A stretch of DNA of 64,000 nucleotides from Podocnemis expansa (taxonomy: Eukaryota; Chordata; Testudines; Podocnemididae): contig ML681971.1 in the NCBI GenBank assembly GCA_007922195.1, forward strand, positions 18,486,369 to 18,550,368, written 5' to 3'. Below, piece after piece: positions 1-10,759 of the stretch. Position 1 is the first letter of the stretch. Each line of letters opens with the position of its first letter. The position numbers were made by a program, and so were the translations under genes. Below the pieces are notes generated by a model. That model saw only the letters and a list, made by a program, of their open reading frames with translations. It was not told the DNA's origin and searched no databases.

Positions 1-72
1 AGAATGGTGTTCCGGTGCGTTCTGCCTTACTTTAACCCCTGTTTGTAAGCAATTTGTTGGCCTGCTGGACAA
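1..72 (+). repeat. Fragment of a small DNA-transposon family (relative of 20118-20435)
   Basis: The first 72 bases match the middle of the nested element at 20118-20435. Shared blocks are a GGTGTTCCGG stretch, then ACTTTAACCCCTGT, then GCCTGCTGG. The match stops at the window edge on the left and near base 72 on the right, so this is a partial copy in the same orientation. No terminal repeat is visible in it. Confidence 0.65.
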
Positions 73-566
73 AGCTAATATATATCTAATCTGTGACTAC
101 CCTGTACCAGAACATCTATTAAACCAAGATTATTAACCCATTAGGGTCTATTTGAGAGTATATTCTTAATATAAAGCTACCAAAAATAAGACAAGTCAGT
201 TTCATTATGTAGGGTACTCCTGTGTAATATTGTATGGTGGTAGCATGCAGAGCCCTCAGGTAGGATCAAGGTCTCATTGTGAGCTGTAGAGATGTTTTCT
301 GCCACAAGCAGCTTGCAACCAATAGCAAAATTTGCATTGAAAATACTTGAGCAACTGTTTGACAGCAAATGACACGGTCTGAGTAATGAAAACATTATAA
401 TTACTGTTAGGTTTTGTGATGCCTTTGATGGGAACCTATATTTTGAGACTAAACACCCAGAGGGAATCTTTTTAACCAAGTAGCCTAAATCAAAAGCTAG
501 TAAGCGATTATTAACAGGGGATCTGTGAGAAATGTGGTGCTGTATTACTTGTTTGTTGTTTTGCAG
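73..566 (+). other. PITPNM3: PITPNM3 intron (3' part)
   Basis: This is intronic sequence running to the acceptor TTTTGCAG at 559-566. It is AT-rich with no coding potential. The small - strand reading frame at 177-479 shows no recognisable family. Confidence 0.8.
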
Positions 567-715
567 TTACTGTCAAATGGTGGGGAACAAAGAGAATAGA
601 TTATGCCTTGTACTGCCCAGATGTCCTAACAGCATTCCCAACAGTGGCCCTACCACATCTCTTCCATGCCAGCTACTGGGAATCAACTGATGTAGTAGCA
701 TTCATTTTAAGACAG
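567..715 (+). CDS. PITPNM3: PITPNM3 coding exon, end of DDHD region
   Basis: This 149-nt exon begins in phase 2 after a TTTTGCAG acceptor and ends in phase 0 at CAG|GTAAT. It encodes about 49 residues starting [19 protein letters not shown], followed by a stretch ending [11 protein letters not shown]. That is highly characteristic of the end of the DDHD domain of the PITPNM/Nir/RdgB family. PITPNM3 (Nir1) is the family member lacking the N-terminal lipid-transfer domain. Family members act at membranes and ER-plasma-membrane contacts, and Nir1 binds the kinase PYK2. The paralogue call rests on the C-terminal tail (37491-37799) and on linkage to PIMREG. Earlier exons are outside the window. 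Confidence 0.93.
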
Positions 716-849
716 GTAATTTTATCTTTGTTTCTTTAAAGGGAAACTTTGTATGAGTCACTAATAATCTGTATCAGGCCTCTCTGAATAGTCAATTAAT
801 TCATCCTTTTAGAGGGACAGGCATTGTCTAGGATAGGACTGGAAGCCAG

Positions 850-1385
850 CAGGGCCATCCTTAAGGGGTGGCAAAAACAGCGATTGCCCCAGGCCCAGCG
901 GTTCTGTGGCCGCTGTGTTGTCTTGCCATTAGCAGGACAGGGCACGGCCCAAACCACTGTTGCCCCACAGCTGGCTGTTCCCCATCCAGGGGACAGGGCG
1001 AGCCAGCCAAAAGTGGTGGCTGGGTTCAGTGCTCCCACTCCACCCCCCCGCACCTGCCACACACGTTGCCTTTGGCTTGGTACCAGAGGCAATGGAGAGG
1101 GGCGGGAGGCAGCTTAGGGGTTGCGGTGCCTCCTGTCCCCTTCGGCACAGAGCCAAGGGCAGTGTGCATGGCAGAGGTAGGGGACCGGGAGCGCTGAACC
1201 CATCTGCTACTTTTGGCAAGCTTGCCTGGTCCACCAGATGGGGAACAGTCAGCACAGGGGTGAAGGGCCTGCCCCTCCCCTGGGCTGGTCACCCATACCC
1301 CCCAGTGTCGAGGGTGAGGGACTGGGTGGGGGCCCCACAGTGGGCAATTTGCCCAAGGCCCCACACCACCTGAGGGATGGTGCTG
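850..1385. mobile_element. Non-autonomous hAT-type DNA element with 8-bp TSD
   Basis: The left end CAGGGCCATCC (850-860) and right end GGATGGTGCTG (1375-1385) are imperfect inverted repeats, 9 of 11 matching. They are flanked by identical 8-bp direct repeats GAAGCCAG at 842-849 and 1386-1393. An 8-bp duplication with CAGGG...-type ends is the hAT signature. The 536-bp interior is GC-rich and carries several overlapping frames with no transposase similarity, so it is read as a miniature element. A relative begins at 62719. Confidence 0.8.
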
Positions 1386-3337
1386 GAAGCCAGGGACATC
1401 TGCTTTCCAGGCCCTGCTCTGCCACTACGCCGAGGAGCTTCTCACATTTGTTTGGTTTTGTTGTGTGTTTTGCTATCGACTCAGGGGAGGTCACTTCATC
1501 CGTGTTCATATGAATGAGATACACTTGTTATGTGCTGTAAGAAAGATGCTTTTGTAGATACAGCACAGGACAAGAAGTGAGAAGATGTGGGTTCCAGGCC
1601 CAGTGTTGTCAAATCCTTCTTTATCTTTGGGAAAACATTTCCTCTTTCTAATTGGGTTCACTCTGCCTACCCTAAAAAGTCTAGTCCAAGTTTTTCATAA
1701 TCCTTGGCAGTTATTGCAAATATTTGCATTTTGTAGAGTGCCCTCCTTATCCCTTAAATTAATCAAGTGAGGGTTAAGTGTCCTTATTGGCCTTGCTTTT
1801 GCCTATGAAGAAAGAACCTAAAACTATACGCACCTTACGATCAGTAATTTCATGCCATTGTTTTGACCACAGTCCTGTGCAATCTTCATAATAAACCAGT
1901 GGCCATTAAATTTATCGTGATCCTCTTCTTTATTCCAGAGCACAGGCGGCTGTAATATATGTGCACCTGGGGCTCAGTCTAAAACCAAACTGAACATTGA
2001 AGTCAATGGAAAGACTTCACCCACTTAGCATCTCTAAACAAAGGAGGGAGTGTTTCTTGTGTTTGTCCTTATTAATTTTGCACTTGTGTTTACCCTTATA
2101 ATTCTTCATATACCTTCTGCATAGCTGTTATATGTATTTGAGATGGACAACCTCAGAGTTCAACTTTTGAGGACCTTCTGATTTTTGTGTTTATGCACCT
2201 TCCTCTCCCAAGTTCAGTGCTCTCCTCCCTCTGACTCCAAGCTTTGAGTAGTTTGAAATTATGTAAGATAAGCTTGTGTGTGTTCCTGGCTGTGTGCCAG
2301 AGTAGTGTGGAATTCAGAGTATCTCTCGCAAAATCATCTATCTGATATTGCAGACTGCAATGTGTAACTTTCACTCCATTTTTGGGAAAGTTCTTAGGAG
2401 CAGTCACGAATGAAATATTACACTTAACTAGGTTGTGTAACGTGTGTTTATCTCCATGGTAATGAACTGGACATCTTGAGTTATGTTGGACTTTGCTGAA
2501 GTCCAATTTAATTTCTGAGTCTAAAACACTGTGACCATCTGTTAGGAAGAAGAGATGTTTCTATTCTTGAGCATTATGCTTCCAGCTTTTCCATTTTCCC
2601 CTATATGCTGTAGATTGTAATCTATCTAATATGTAAAGATGAATTTGGAATAAACTGAGAATTGCGGTAAACATTCAGAGAAAGATGCAATAGTTGTTGC
2701 CTGACAAGCAGCAGAAGGATTAATGCAAAGCTGTTTAGTGATTTTTCCTTCACAAAATAGTTTGGGAGATTTGTTCTTTCCTTATGCCTTCAGTGCCTCA
2801 AGGTGTGTATCTTCCTTTTCTGCTCTGAGCTGGTGTTAGTGGAGTCTTTTGCTACTCTTCTCCAGCTGTGTCTCCGTACTCTGACGGACTACTCTGCATG
2901 TGTGCTGTCCTTTCAGCTCCTGAGAATAGTCTCAGTGGCTGATTCTGCCTCCTGTCCACCTAGGAAGCCAACAGCCCCTGGTGCTGGATGGCCAGTAATG
3001 TGGATTAGCCAGAGAAGCTCTGGAAGCAGGCTGAGCAATCATTTCCAAACTTCACTCTCCATTGGTCAGTCTAAATCTGTGGATTTTACTGTAGGGCATG
3101 ACTAGAAATTAAGCCACTCACAGACCCATCACCCTTTGCTCTTAAAATCAGGGGCTTGGATCCAGTGTTCCTGTCTGGGGCTTGGATATGAAGGTACTGG
3201 GCCCCTTAGAAATACCTAAGATAGACAAATTTAAGAGGTTAGGCAGCTATCTTTATCAGAGCTTAGTACAAACTTGGTCAGAGGCTGTTTCCACTGTGGC
3301 GTTCTAAAGACCTATTTAAGTAAACTTTGCTAGAAAT

Positions 3338-3428
3338 ACAAACAAGGAGTCCTGTGGCACTTTAAGACTAACACATTTATTTATTGCATGAGCTTTTGTG
3401 GGAGAAAATTCCACTTCCATCATGGTCA
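3338..3428 (-). repeat. Penelope-like/SINE-like short repeat, partial copy
   Basis: On the + strand this reads AGGAGTCCTGTGGCAC, then a GACTAACA block, TTTATTTATTGCATGAGC and a GTGGGAGAAAATTCCAC hairpin. The same string occurs at 4341-4512, 7912-8122, 14592-14740 and 55842-55940. The strand is given for the hammerhead-like reading, described under findings. Confidence 0.75.
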
Positions 3429-3530
3429 GTGAAAAGCTCAGTCAAGCACCCTCTTCTCTTCTCTTTCAAATCCCCCCTAATCCTACTTCTCTCCTAGCAA
3501 TCTTTCCTACCTACTCCTCAGTGCCTCCCG

Positions 3531-3543
3531 CCCCCCCCCCCCC
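3531..3543 (+). repeat. C-homopolymer, 13 nt
   Basis: An uninterrupted run of C within the intron. It has no assigned role. Confidence 0.9.
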
Positions 3544-4340
3544 TGAACTGTTTAACTGTATCTTGCCCTGTTGATATATTTTTTCCCAGTGTAATTTGTT
3601 TGTAAGCTTCTCGGGGACGGAGGCCATGCCTCTGAAGTACTATACAGATTTACAGTGCTGTATAAATGACTAGGTAATATAGATATATCTTGTGAATTCT
3701 GCTTCTGTACAGAGTCAGGCTGATGGAAGGTTCTTGTGGGTCAAGTAGTGTGTCGGAGTAATGGCTGTGGTGACTTGAATTTGTGCTTGTTTCTAAACTA
3801 AAACGCAGAGTCCTCTCTCTCTCTCTCAAAGTCATTGCATAAAGCAAACCCAGTTCTTGCTTGCCAGGTGTGCTTGCTTTAGAAATATACTCATCTTTCC
3901 ATTAGCAAAATTGATTTTCCTGTTTGTTTCCCCCTAGGATTTTTTGCAAGTTAAAATGACAAATAGCACAGATGTAAACTTTATGTGAAAGGCTTCCCAG
4001 CCAAATCAGGCCTCTCTTTTATTGAGACAAGTAGTCCCTGTATCTCCATTGGCCATAGGTAGTGGGACTTGGCTGTCTTTATCTAGAATTAAAAAATCAT
4101 TGTGGGATGAATGTTGCAACCTCATTTTCTATGAAAAGATATTTTCTTCTTTGCATACCGCTAAATATTACAATGGAAACATCCCTCACTCTCTGTCACC
4201 AGTTTGTAGTTCCCTAGTCTTGCCTGGTGACACATATTTTATAAACATCATGACAGAGTTCTAGCCAATGGTTCCGCTCAAGCCATAGCCAGAGAAAACA
4301 GAGTCAATCAGTACCATCCTTGCAGAAAAACTGTGTATAG

Positions 4341-4512
4341 TCGAAAGCTCATCTCTCTGACTAATAGAAGTGGGTCCAATAAAAGATATCACCCACCTTG
4401 CCCCTTCAACCTGAAAGCTCATGCAATAAATAAATGTGTTAGTCTTTAAAAGTTCCCCAGGACTGCTTGCTTGTTTTTCTGAACTAAACTAACATGGCTG
4501 CCCCTCTGGAAA
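4341..4512 (-). repeat. Penelope-like/SINE-like repeat, longer copy
   Basis: This copy shows two diverged hammerhead-like segments. The first is TCGAAAGCTCATCTCTCTGA followed by a GAAGTGGGTCCAATAAAAG block. The second is CTGAAAGCTCATGCAATAAA followed by TTAGTCTTTAAAAG. The end CTAACATGGCTGCCCCT is the complement-strand form of the family head seen at 40938-40982. It resembles the retained end of an element whose units repeat in tandem. Confidence 0.7.
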
Positions 4513-7069
4513 AGATACCATTCCTGTCACTTCTCAAAATAACCCCCCATCCATGAAGTGAGTGAGGTAAAAACAGTGGGCAATCAATTGGTTAACCAAT
4601 TTACCAGTAACCACAGATGGTTCTTCAGGTGATCCTGCTGAGATGGTTAGTGCACATTGACACCAGGAACCAATCCACAGGAAAAACTGCAGAAGCTCAG
4701 AAACGTTGTGTTACAAATAAATAGCTGCTTAGCTGGGACTGGAAAGGAATGCTGGCTTTGTGGTTGTGACTTTGGCATGCTTAAACAGAGCAAACGGCAA
4801 AGAATGGGGCAGGCAAAGCCCTAAATACTGGTGGTTTTCCTCTATAAGATATGCCAAGCCAATGATAAACAGCTTCTGGTGACCTCACTGATCATCCAGT
4901 AGACAAAAACACACTTCACTTAAAACTATCCAATCCTTTGTCTAGAACCCAAACAACCAAGTCAAATATGATGGGGATTACTGAAAAACTTTATCCATCG
5001 TAGATAGAAAATGTTCTATCAAACCCAAAGCCCCTCTAATTCAGCACAGTGGACGTGCTGGTTGTAGAGCAGTTGAAATGAGAGACACAAGTTATTTTAA
5101 GTAACTTGCATCTCTCCATTTGCCTGCTGCTGAAAACAACAAGTAGCATAGACTGGCCGAAGTCTGGGAGACCTAGGTTTAATTCCTGTATGACTTTGAA
5201 CAAGTCACTTAGGGCTGGATTTACACAGGCACCTAGTCTCCTTAGGTGCTTTTGTAAATCTGTTATGTACTTAACTACAGTTAAAAGCCATAGGACTGTG
5301 TGCAGGAGGCTTTTACTTGGAGAATCCTTCTTTGAGACAGCACTTGCAGTTCTGGGGGCTCCTCTAACTTGCACATCTACTATACTAATTTGCTATGTGT
5401 GTGAGTGCATGATGTGACGTGTAATGTGTGCATGCACAGGGCAGGCTCCCCTCCAGTCTCCTGGTAGTACTGCCTTCCCTGTGCATGTGCACATTAACAG
5501 CTACTGCTGTGCTGTGGGGGTGGGGGGTCACAGAGATTTGCGGGTTCAGAGACCAGCCGCATGGGGGCAGGGACTAAGCCCAGGGGTAGCCACACTATGG
5601 ACGTGGCACAAGGTAAGCAGGTCCCACAGTGGGGGCGTCCTCTCCACTCCCCTGCCAGCGCTGTCAGCCACCCCCACCGCTCACCTGCCGGCTGGGTGGG
5701 CTCTGGTTGTGCTCTCCAGTGAGCTGTTGCACTCTAGACCACAGGTAGTGCTGACCATTGCAGCCAGCAGCTCAATTATTAAAGTTTATGTAAAGAATAC
5801 AAGTTACCAAGGAAAAAATTTAGGTGAGCATAGACATTTTGTCAAAATTGTTGTCATTAAAGAGCTATTAATGTGTTAAAATACATAGTAACTATTTCAT
5901 ACATTCCGTTTTGCTTTTCCTCCATCATTTTTGAGGAGTTACAGCTAGTAAATATATATTTAAAATATAGCTTGAGATTTTCAGAACTGCTGAAGCATGC
6001 TGGCCATCCATATCTTCTCTAGGTGGTTGGAACTTCTCAGCCTCAACAGCCACTTTTTTATTTCCTTCAGAAGCAGATTGGGGATATCAGATTGGTTTCA
6101 CAGCTTCTGGGTTTGGCTCATTTATGTTAAATGCCAATCAAGAGGGAAACTTGGACACTTGGTTGAAGGAATTTATAATATTTATACATATCCAACAGCA
6201 GCCATTTCACATTAGCTTGTGGATGAGCCCAAACTGAAAGTTTATGCTTAGTAAGCCAGTTGCTCAGTTACGCAGAAGTAACCGCATTCCAGGTTGTTGA
6301 CCATCAGCTAGTGAGAGTACAAACCTCCTCTTGTTTTAGTTTGTAGACTGTTCCTTGAGAGCCACAAAGAGCACAATAGCTCCCTGTGTTGGGGCTGACA
6401 TTTAGACCACATGGGAGTATGGTTAGACTTGTATTTTAATCAGGCTTTGCATGTTTGATCACTGGATTGAATTGGGCTGGCATCTTTGCTATGGTTCTGT
6501 ATCTGGACCTAATGTGAACCTGACTCCCAGTCACAGTGGTGCCCAGGAGCGGAAAGCCCATAGAACCCCGTGTGTGGGGTAGGTGTGGAAAACTGATGCA
6601 GGAGGAATCAGGAAGTTGGCCATCAGGCCCAGAAAGGAAAGGGGAAGATAGTGGCGAATGACACTGCAGTCCATGAGCAGTCATGCAACTGCTTTGCGGA
6701 TGTAACTCTTCCTGATCCTTATGTAACATTCACATTGTTCCATTGTTTGCTCTGGCTTTTGTGTGTTGGGAAGATTTGAGTCTGAAGGAGGAATAAATAT
6801 GCTTATTTATGACTGGGAAACAGCACAATAAGCTCCTGGCATGCATTGCTCACATAAGCAACATCTTTGTTTGACACTTAATGAGAGTGAATGGCAGGTA
6901 CATGCATAGTCCTGAAGAGATGACCCATTTCTTTCCCATGCTCCTCCTGTGTGGTCTAGGGAACACAATTAGATTGTTGAAGAATTATTCTTCCCCTTCC
7001 CACGTGAAGCATAACAGTGGTGAATCTGGTGGCTGCCCGTCATCTGTAATAACATTAATCTCATTTCAG

Positions 7070-7186
7070 GTGATGAGGTATGAAAATGTGAATGTCAAGG
7101 AAAGTGACAGCTTAGACCCTGCAGCACTAAGCCCATCCAATCCACGAGAGAAATGGCTACGCAAGAGGACACATGTCAAGCTGAGA
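7070..7186 (+). CDS. PITPNM3: PITPNM3 coding exon
   Basis: This 117-nt exon of 39 codons is phase 0 at both ends. The acceptor is CTCATTTCAG and the donor AGA|GTATGT. It encodes VMRYENVNVKESDSLDP and continues to NPREKWLRKRTHVKLR. The NPREKWLRKRT stretch links DDHD to LNS2 and is strongly conserved in PITPNM proteins. The reading joins directly to the exons on either side. Confidence 0.95.
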
Positions 7187-7699
7187 GTATGTGTCATCCC
7201 AGGGCAGATTTAGATGTCTTTTCCTGCAACATTTTTAATGGAATTTCGCTTCAGTCACCTGAAGTGTGTTTGTTGCATAATTGCAGTAAAGAACTGAAAG
7301 GTCTAAGTATCTCTGGGGAAATGGTCGGGCAGGGGAGAGAGAGAATGTGTGTATATGTGTGATGGTAGTAGCAGTCAGGAATTTGCACTCAAGCAACCAT
7401 TTGTTACTGGTTTATCACTGTAAGGAGAGAAAAGGTATTGATAGCTGTCATCTTTCTTCCTTTGTTGTCTCAGAGGCATTGTGTGCTGGTTAAGGAGAGA
7501 GGTTCTTTTATTTTTCACGTGCACTGGATGTGTTCATGAACTAAAAGGACCCCCCCCCTTCATTCTTATACCCAGCTTTTGGGTAGAACATCCTAGCACC
7601 TAACACCAAGATGCAATACCCTAGCACCCTCCCAATTGACATCCTATCCCACCAAAGGCATAAAAACATGGAAATACTAACCTTCTCTCTTCATTTCAG
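7187..7699 (+). other. PITPNM3: PITPNM3 intron, 513 bp
   Basis: A short intron with donor GTATGT and acceptor CTTCATTTCAG. It contains a run of nine C near 7550 and no recognised element. Confidence 0.9.
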
Positions 7700-7816
7700 A
7701 ATGTAACAGCTAATCACAGAGCTAATGATGTCATCGCAGTGGAAGATGGGCCTCAGATCCTTGTTGGGCGGTTTATGTATGGCCCCCTGGATATGGTAGC
7801 TTTAACAGGTGAAAAG
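7700..7816 (+). CDS. PITPNM3: PITPNM3 coding exon, start of LNS2 region
   Basis: This 117-nt exon of 39 codons is phase 0 at both ends, with donor AAG|GTAAAG. The product includes NVTANHRANDVIAVEDG and GRFMYGPLDMVALTGEK, the segment that leads into the LNS2 (Lipin/Ned1/Smp2-like) domain in this family. LNS2 binds phosphatidic acid in Nir2-type proteins. That function is known from paralogues and inferred here. Confidence 0.95.
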
Positions 7817-7911
7817 GTAAAGCAAGAGCTTTTTTTGATCATTTTCTCCCAAGTTAATTTTAGTGGAGACCTTAGTTGAGCACAGTTCACACTTAACTGC
7901 CTATAATACCA

Positions 7912-8122
7912 CAAACAAGGAGTCCTGTGGCACTTAAAGACTAACAAATTTATTTATTGCATGAGCTTTTGTGGGAGAAAATCCCACTTCATCAGATGCT
8001 TTGAAGATGGGGGAGCTTACAGAATGGGAGGAAATAAATGCAGGGAAGTGTAAGTCTTTAAGTGCCACAGGACTCCTTGTTTGTTTTACTGAACTAGACT
8101 AACATGGCTACCCCTTTGGAAC
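7912..8122. repeat. Penelope-like repeat in inverted pair arrangement
   Basis: The left arm (7912-8004) reads AAACAAGGAGTCCTGTGGCAC through the hairpin to CATCAGATGC. The right arm (8051-8122) is the reverse complement of the same head: GTCTTTAAGTGCCACAGGAC, then CCTTGTTTG and CTAACATGGCTACCCCT. The arms are separated by about 46 bp, so 7915-7950 can pair with 8051-8086. Inverted terminal arrangements of this sort are known for Penelope-like elements; the family assignment is inference. Confidence 0.7.
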
Positions 8123-8924
8123 TTGGCAACATACAATACCACAGATGACTCCACTATGATTTGTGTGTCTGTGCATGCATGTTTTATCTCCTGTCACCCT
8201 GACAAAAATGTGCTGTGACTGAGCCTGTCTGATATCTGACCTTTCCACCCATCACCTCTCCTATGCACTCCTGGCCGTTTCATTGGGTTGATGCTGAGCG
8301 TGCTGCGAAGTGATTATGAAGCATTCCATCCTGTCATATCACCTGCTAGAGACAGAATTAGTTGACTGAACAAGAATTAAAGAAAATAATTCTGTAGCAG
8401 CAGCCAGTCTGAATACCTCCAGATGAGATATTCAGATAGAGGAATAGGGATTCGGTGGGTTACCTAGCTGTAGTTTCTCTTTACTTGGAAACTTGAAGAT
8501 GGATTTTAGCACTCATGTAGTAATACAGGGCCATTGCTGCTCCAAAAGTCTCATATAATAGCAGTGTTTATCGCTAATAAAGCTGAGCATTAAGCCACAA
8601 CATATTGGTGAGTGTACAGCCTGGTTGTCCACTGAGGTCACTTGTTGCAGGGTCAGTGCCTGTAGGTTCACCTAGCCTACTTTCAGGGGCTGAATATCAG
8701 GCCCATGACATGTGGTAGTAACCTGTATGATGCCTATTACTGACTGAAATATAACAATAAATTACCCCAGCCTGCTGTAGAAGATTCTCTGTTAGTTTGA
8801 GTGGCAGAGCCATTGTGCATTTTGCACAGACATTTTCGAGGTACCAGTATATTCTCACTGTAGACCAGGAAGTGAATTTTGCAGCAAGGCGTATAGCAGC
8901 GCAGTGGAACGGGTTGTTTGACTG

Positions 8925-9115
8925 GGTGTCCAGGGACCAGGATTTTGTACCCAGTTCATCAACAGATTTGTGATGTGATTTTGAGTAAAGTTAAACAATT
9001 CACTTCTGTATTTCAGTTCTCTCATCTATGACCTCAAGATAATGATGCAAATCCTGATACCTTTGCATAGTGTTTTGAGATCAGCAGATGAAAAAAATAT
9101 ACTAGTGATTATTAT
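8925..9115 (+). repeat. MIR-like ancient SINE
   Basis: Diverged but recognisable order: GTGTCCAGGGACCAGGATTTT, AGTAAAGTTAAACAATTCAC, TTTCAGTTCTCTCATCT and a degenerate TAATGATGCAAATCCTGATACC tail. This matches the MIR core and tail layout of a CTCAGTTTCCTCATCT-type motif followed by a GATAATAAT-type motif. A short ATT/ATC microsatellite follows at 9108-9132. Confidence 0.5.
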
Positions 9116-10759
9116 TATCATCATCATCATCTATTATATATAGGCACAGGTTATAATACAGCCAAATTGTAATGGCTCATTTGTATTTCAGATGAGTTGC
9201 CCAACAGGAAAGTGGCTCTGTTGTGTTTAGATTTCTTGATCTGTGCAATTTTATTTAGTACCAAGTGCCTGTAACAGAGAATAATTGCAAGGTCTGACAC
9301 TGCTACACTTATAAACAAAAATGTCTCTCCTCTAGATGCGTGTAATTTAATGCCATGAAAAAAGCCTTGCAGTTGTTTCCTTCAATGAGCTATGAGCCTT
9401 CATTTACAGTCTGTGATGACAATAAATGTCACTGCTTGTGTCAGAAACATTGGTAGCAGAATTACTGAAAAGCAACAGATAGTATTCCTAGGTCTGTCAC
9501 TGACAGCAGGATGTGCTGAACATAATCACAGGCTAGAAATGAAATAATGGTGTCTGTGCACAATACTGCTTGCTCTCTAACCTTGAGCATTTTGCTTTTG
9601 AAACCATCCACACTTAAATAATCACTCTTAATAACTGGTTTACATCAAGGAAGCCTGATGTCATTGCTGTTTAACACACCTCAGCTACAAGGAAATTCAT
9701 GGCCCTTCTCTTTGTTTCCTAGAACTTAAGTGTGGGGCAGATTTCCTTTTTTCTTTAGCTGATGCAGTGCAGTCCTCTGCATCACACATGGGGAAGCTGG
9801 ACAAAATGAGGCTAAAGAAGCCAAATGTGACTAATTCACAGGCCTAAGGTTCAATCAGGCTGTATAGTGGTTGCCTCATAGCACAATGAGAATCCTAATA
9901 CAGAGGAAAAGAAGTCTTGCATGGCATTCCAGTCCTGTGAAAAAGTCATTATTGCCCTTGTCTCCTGTGACCTTGGATAGGGAACTGGCCACAGCAGCAG
10001 TTTTCAGTGTGAGGGTCACAAACAGCTGTCTCGCTGCCTTGCCTTTCTCAGATCTCTAAACAGGAAGGCGGCGGTGATCTGGTATGGAAAAGGCTACAGA
10101 CATCTATGCTTAGGGGAACATTGGCTGGAGTAGCCAATGGTGACAAATGTGTATAGAACCGGGTAGTCACACCACTGCAGTTAAGATGGGGGCACTCCAG
10201 CTTGTCCCAGGGCTATTTAATTTAGTCACTGTGTACACATCATCCCCTTTGGTTGTGTTCTTGATGCACTTTGGAGACATGAGCTTTCCCTCCCCCAAGC
10301 TGCGAGCAAAAGAGGTGGTTCCTTTCCCCTTGTAAATATTTGGATTGATACCCTATAGAATTCAAAAACGCAACTGGCTGTCTTCTCAAAAACCTAGCAG
10401 ACTGGCTAAGGCTTCTTTATGCCAGATATCCATAGTTAAAGGTTGTCCTCTCAGAAATTAGGACCATTGCAGGGACAGACGAAGGAAACCAGAGTTTCTG
10501 CCTTCATGGCTGGGCAGGATTCCAGGTTGCATAGTGGACTTCAGTTAATATAGTGATCATTAAAGGTGATGTGTCTAGAGGTGAAATTATTCATATGGGC
10601 CATTTGATTTCAAGAAGTGTGCAGGTCCAGTAGTCGAACCCCACAAATGCAGCAATCTTCATTGTCTCAGATGGTGGCAGGAGGGAGGTGCATTTCCAAA
10701 AGAAAACAGTGTATGAGGTAAGGAGAGAATCTGCCACTGGCTTCCTGAAGCAGGTCAGT

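Larger units (their letters stand above)
716..7069 (+). other. PITPNM3: PITPNM3 intron, 6.35 kb, repeat-bearing
   Basis: This intron separates the exons at 567-715 and 7070-7186. It holds a hAT-type element (850-1385), two Penelope-like repeat copies (3338-3428, 4341-4512) and a C-run (3531-3543). Weak MIR-like stretches lie near 1560-1660 and 5150-5215, and a GC-rich unassigned patch lies at 5500-5750. The reading frames in the GC-rich parts are repeat-derived, and no extra exon was recognised. The protein runs without a gap from FILRQ to VMRYE across the intron, which argues against a missed exon. Confidence 0.8.

Noticed and set aside
6881..7362. Frame 6881-7213 as a separate small gene
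   Set aside because: Its useful part is the PITPNM3 exon 7070-7186; the extensions on both sides are intron.
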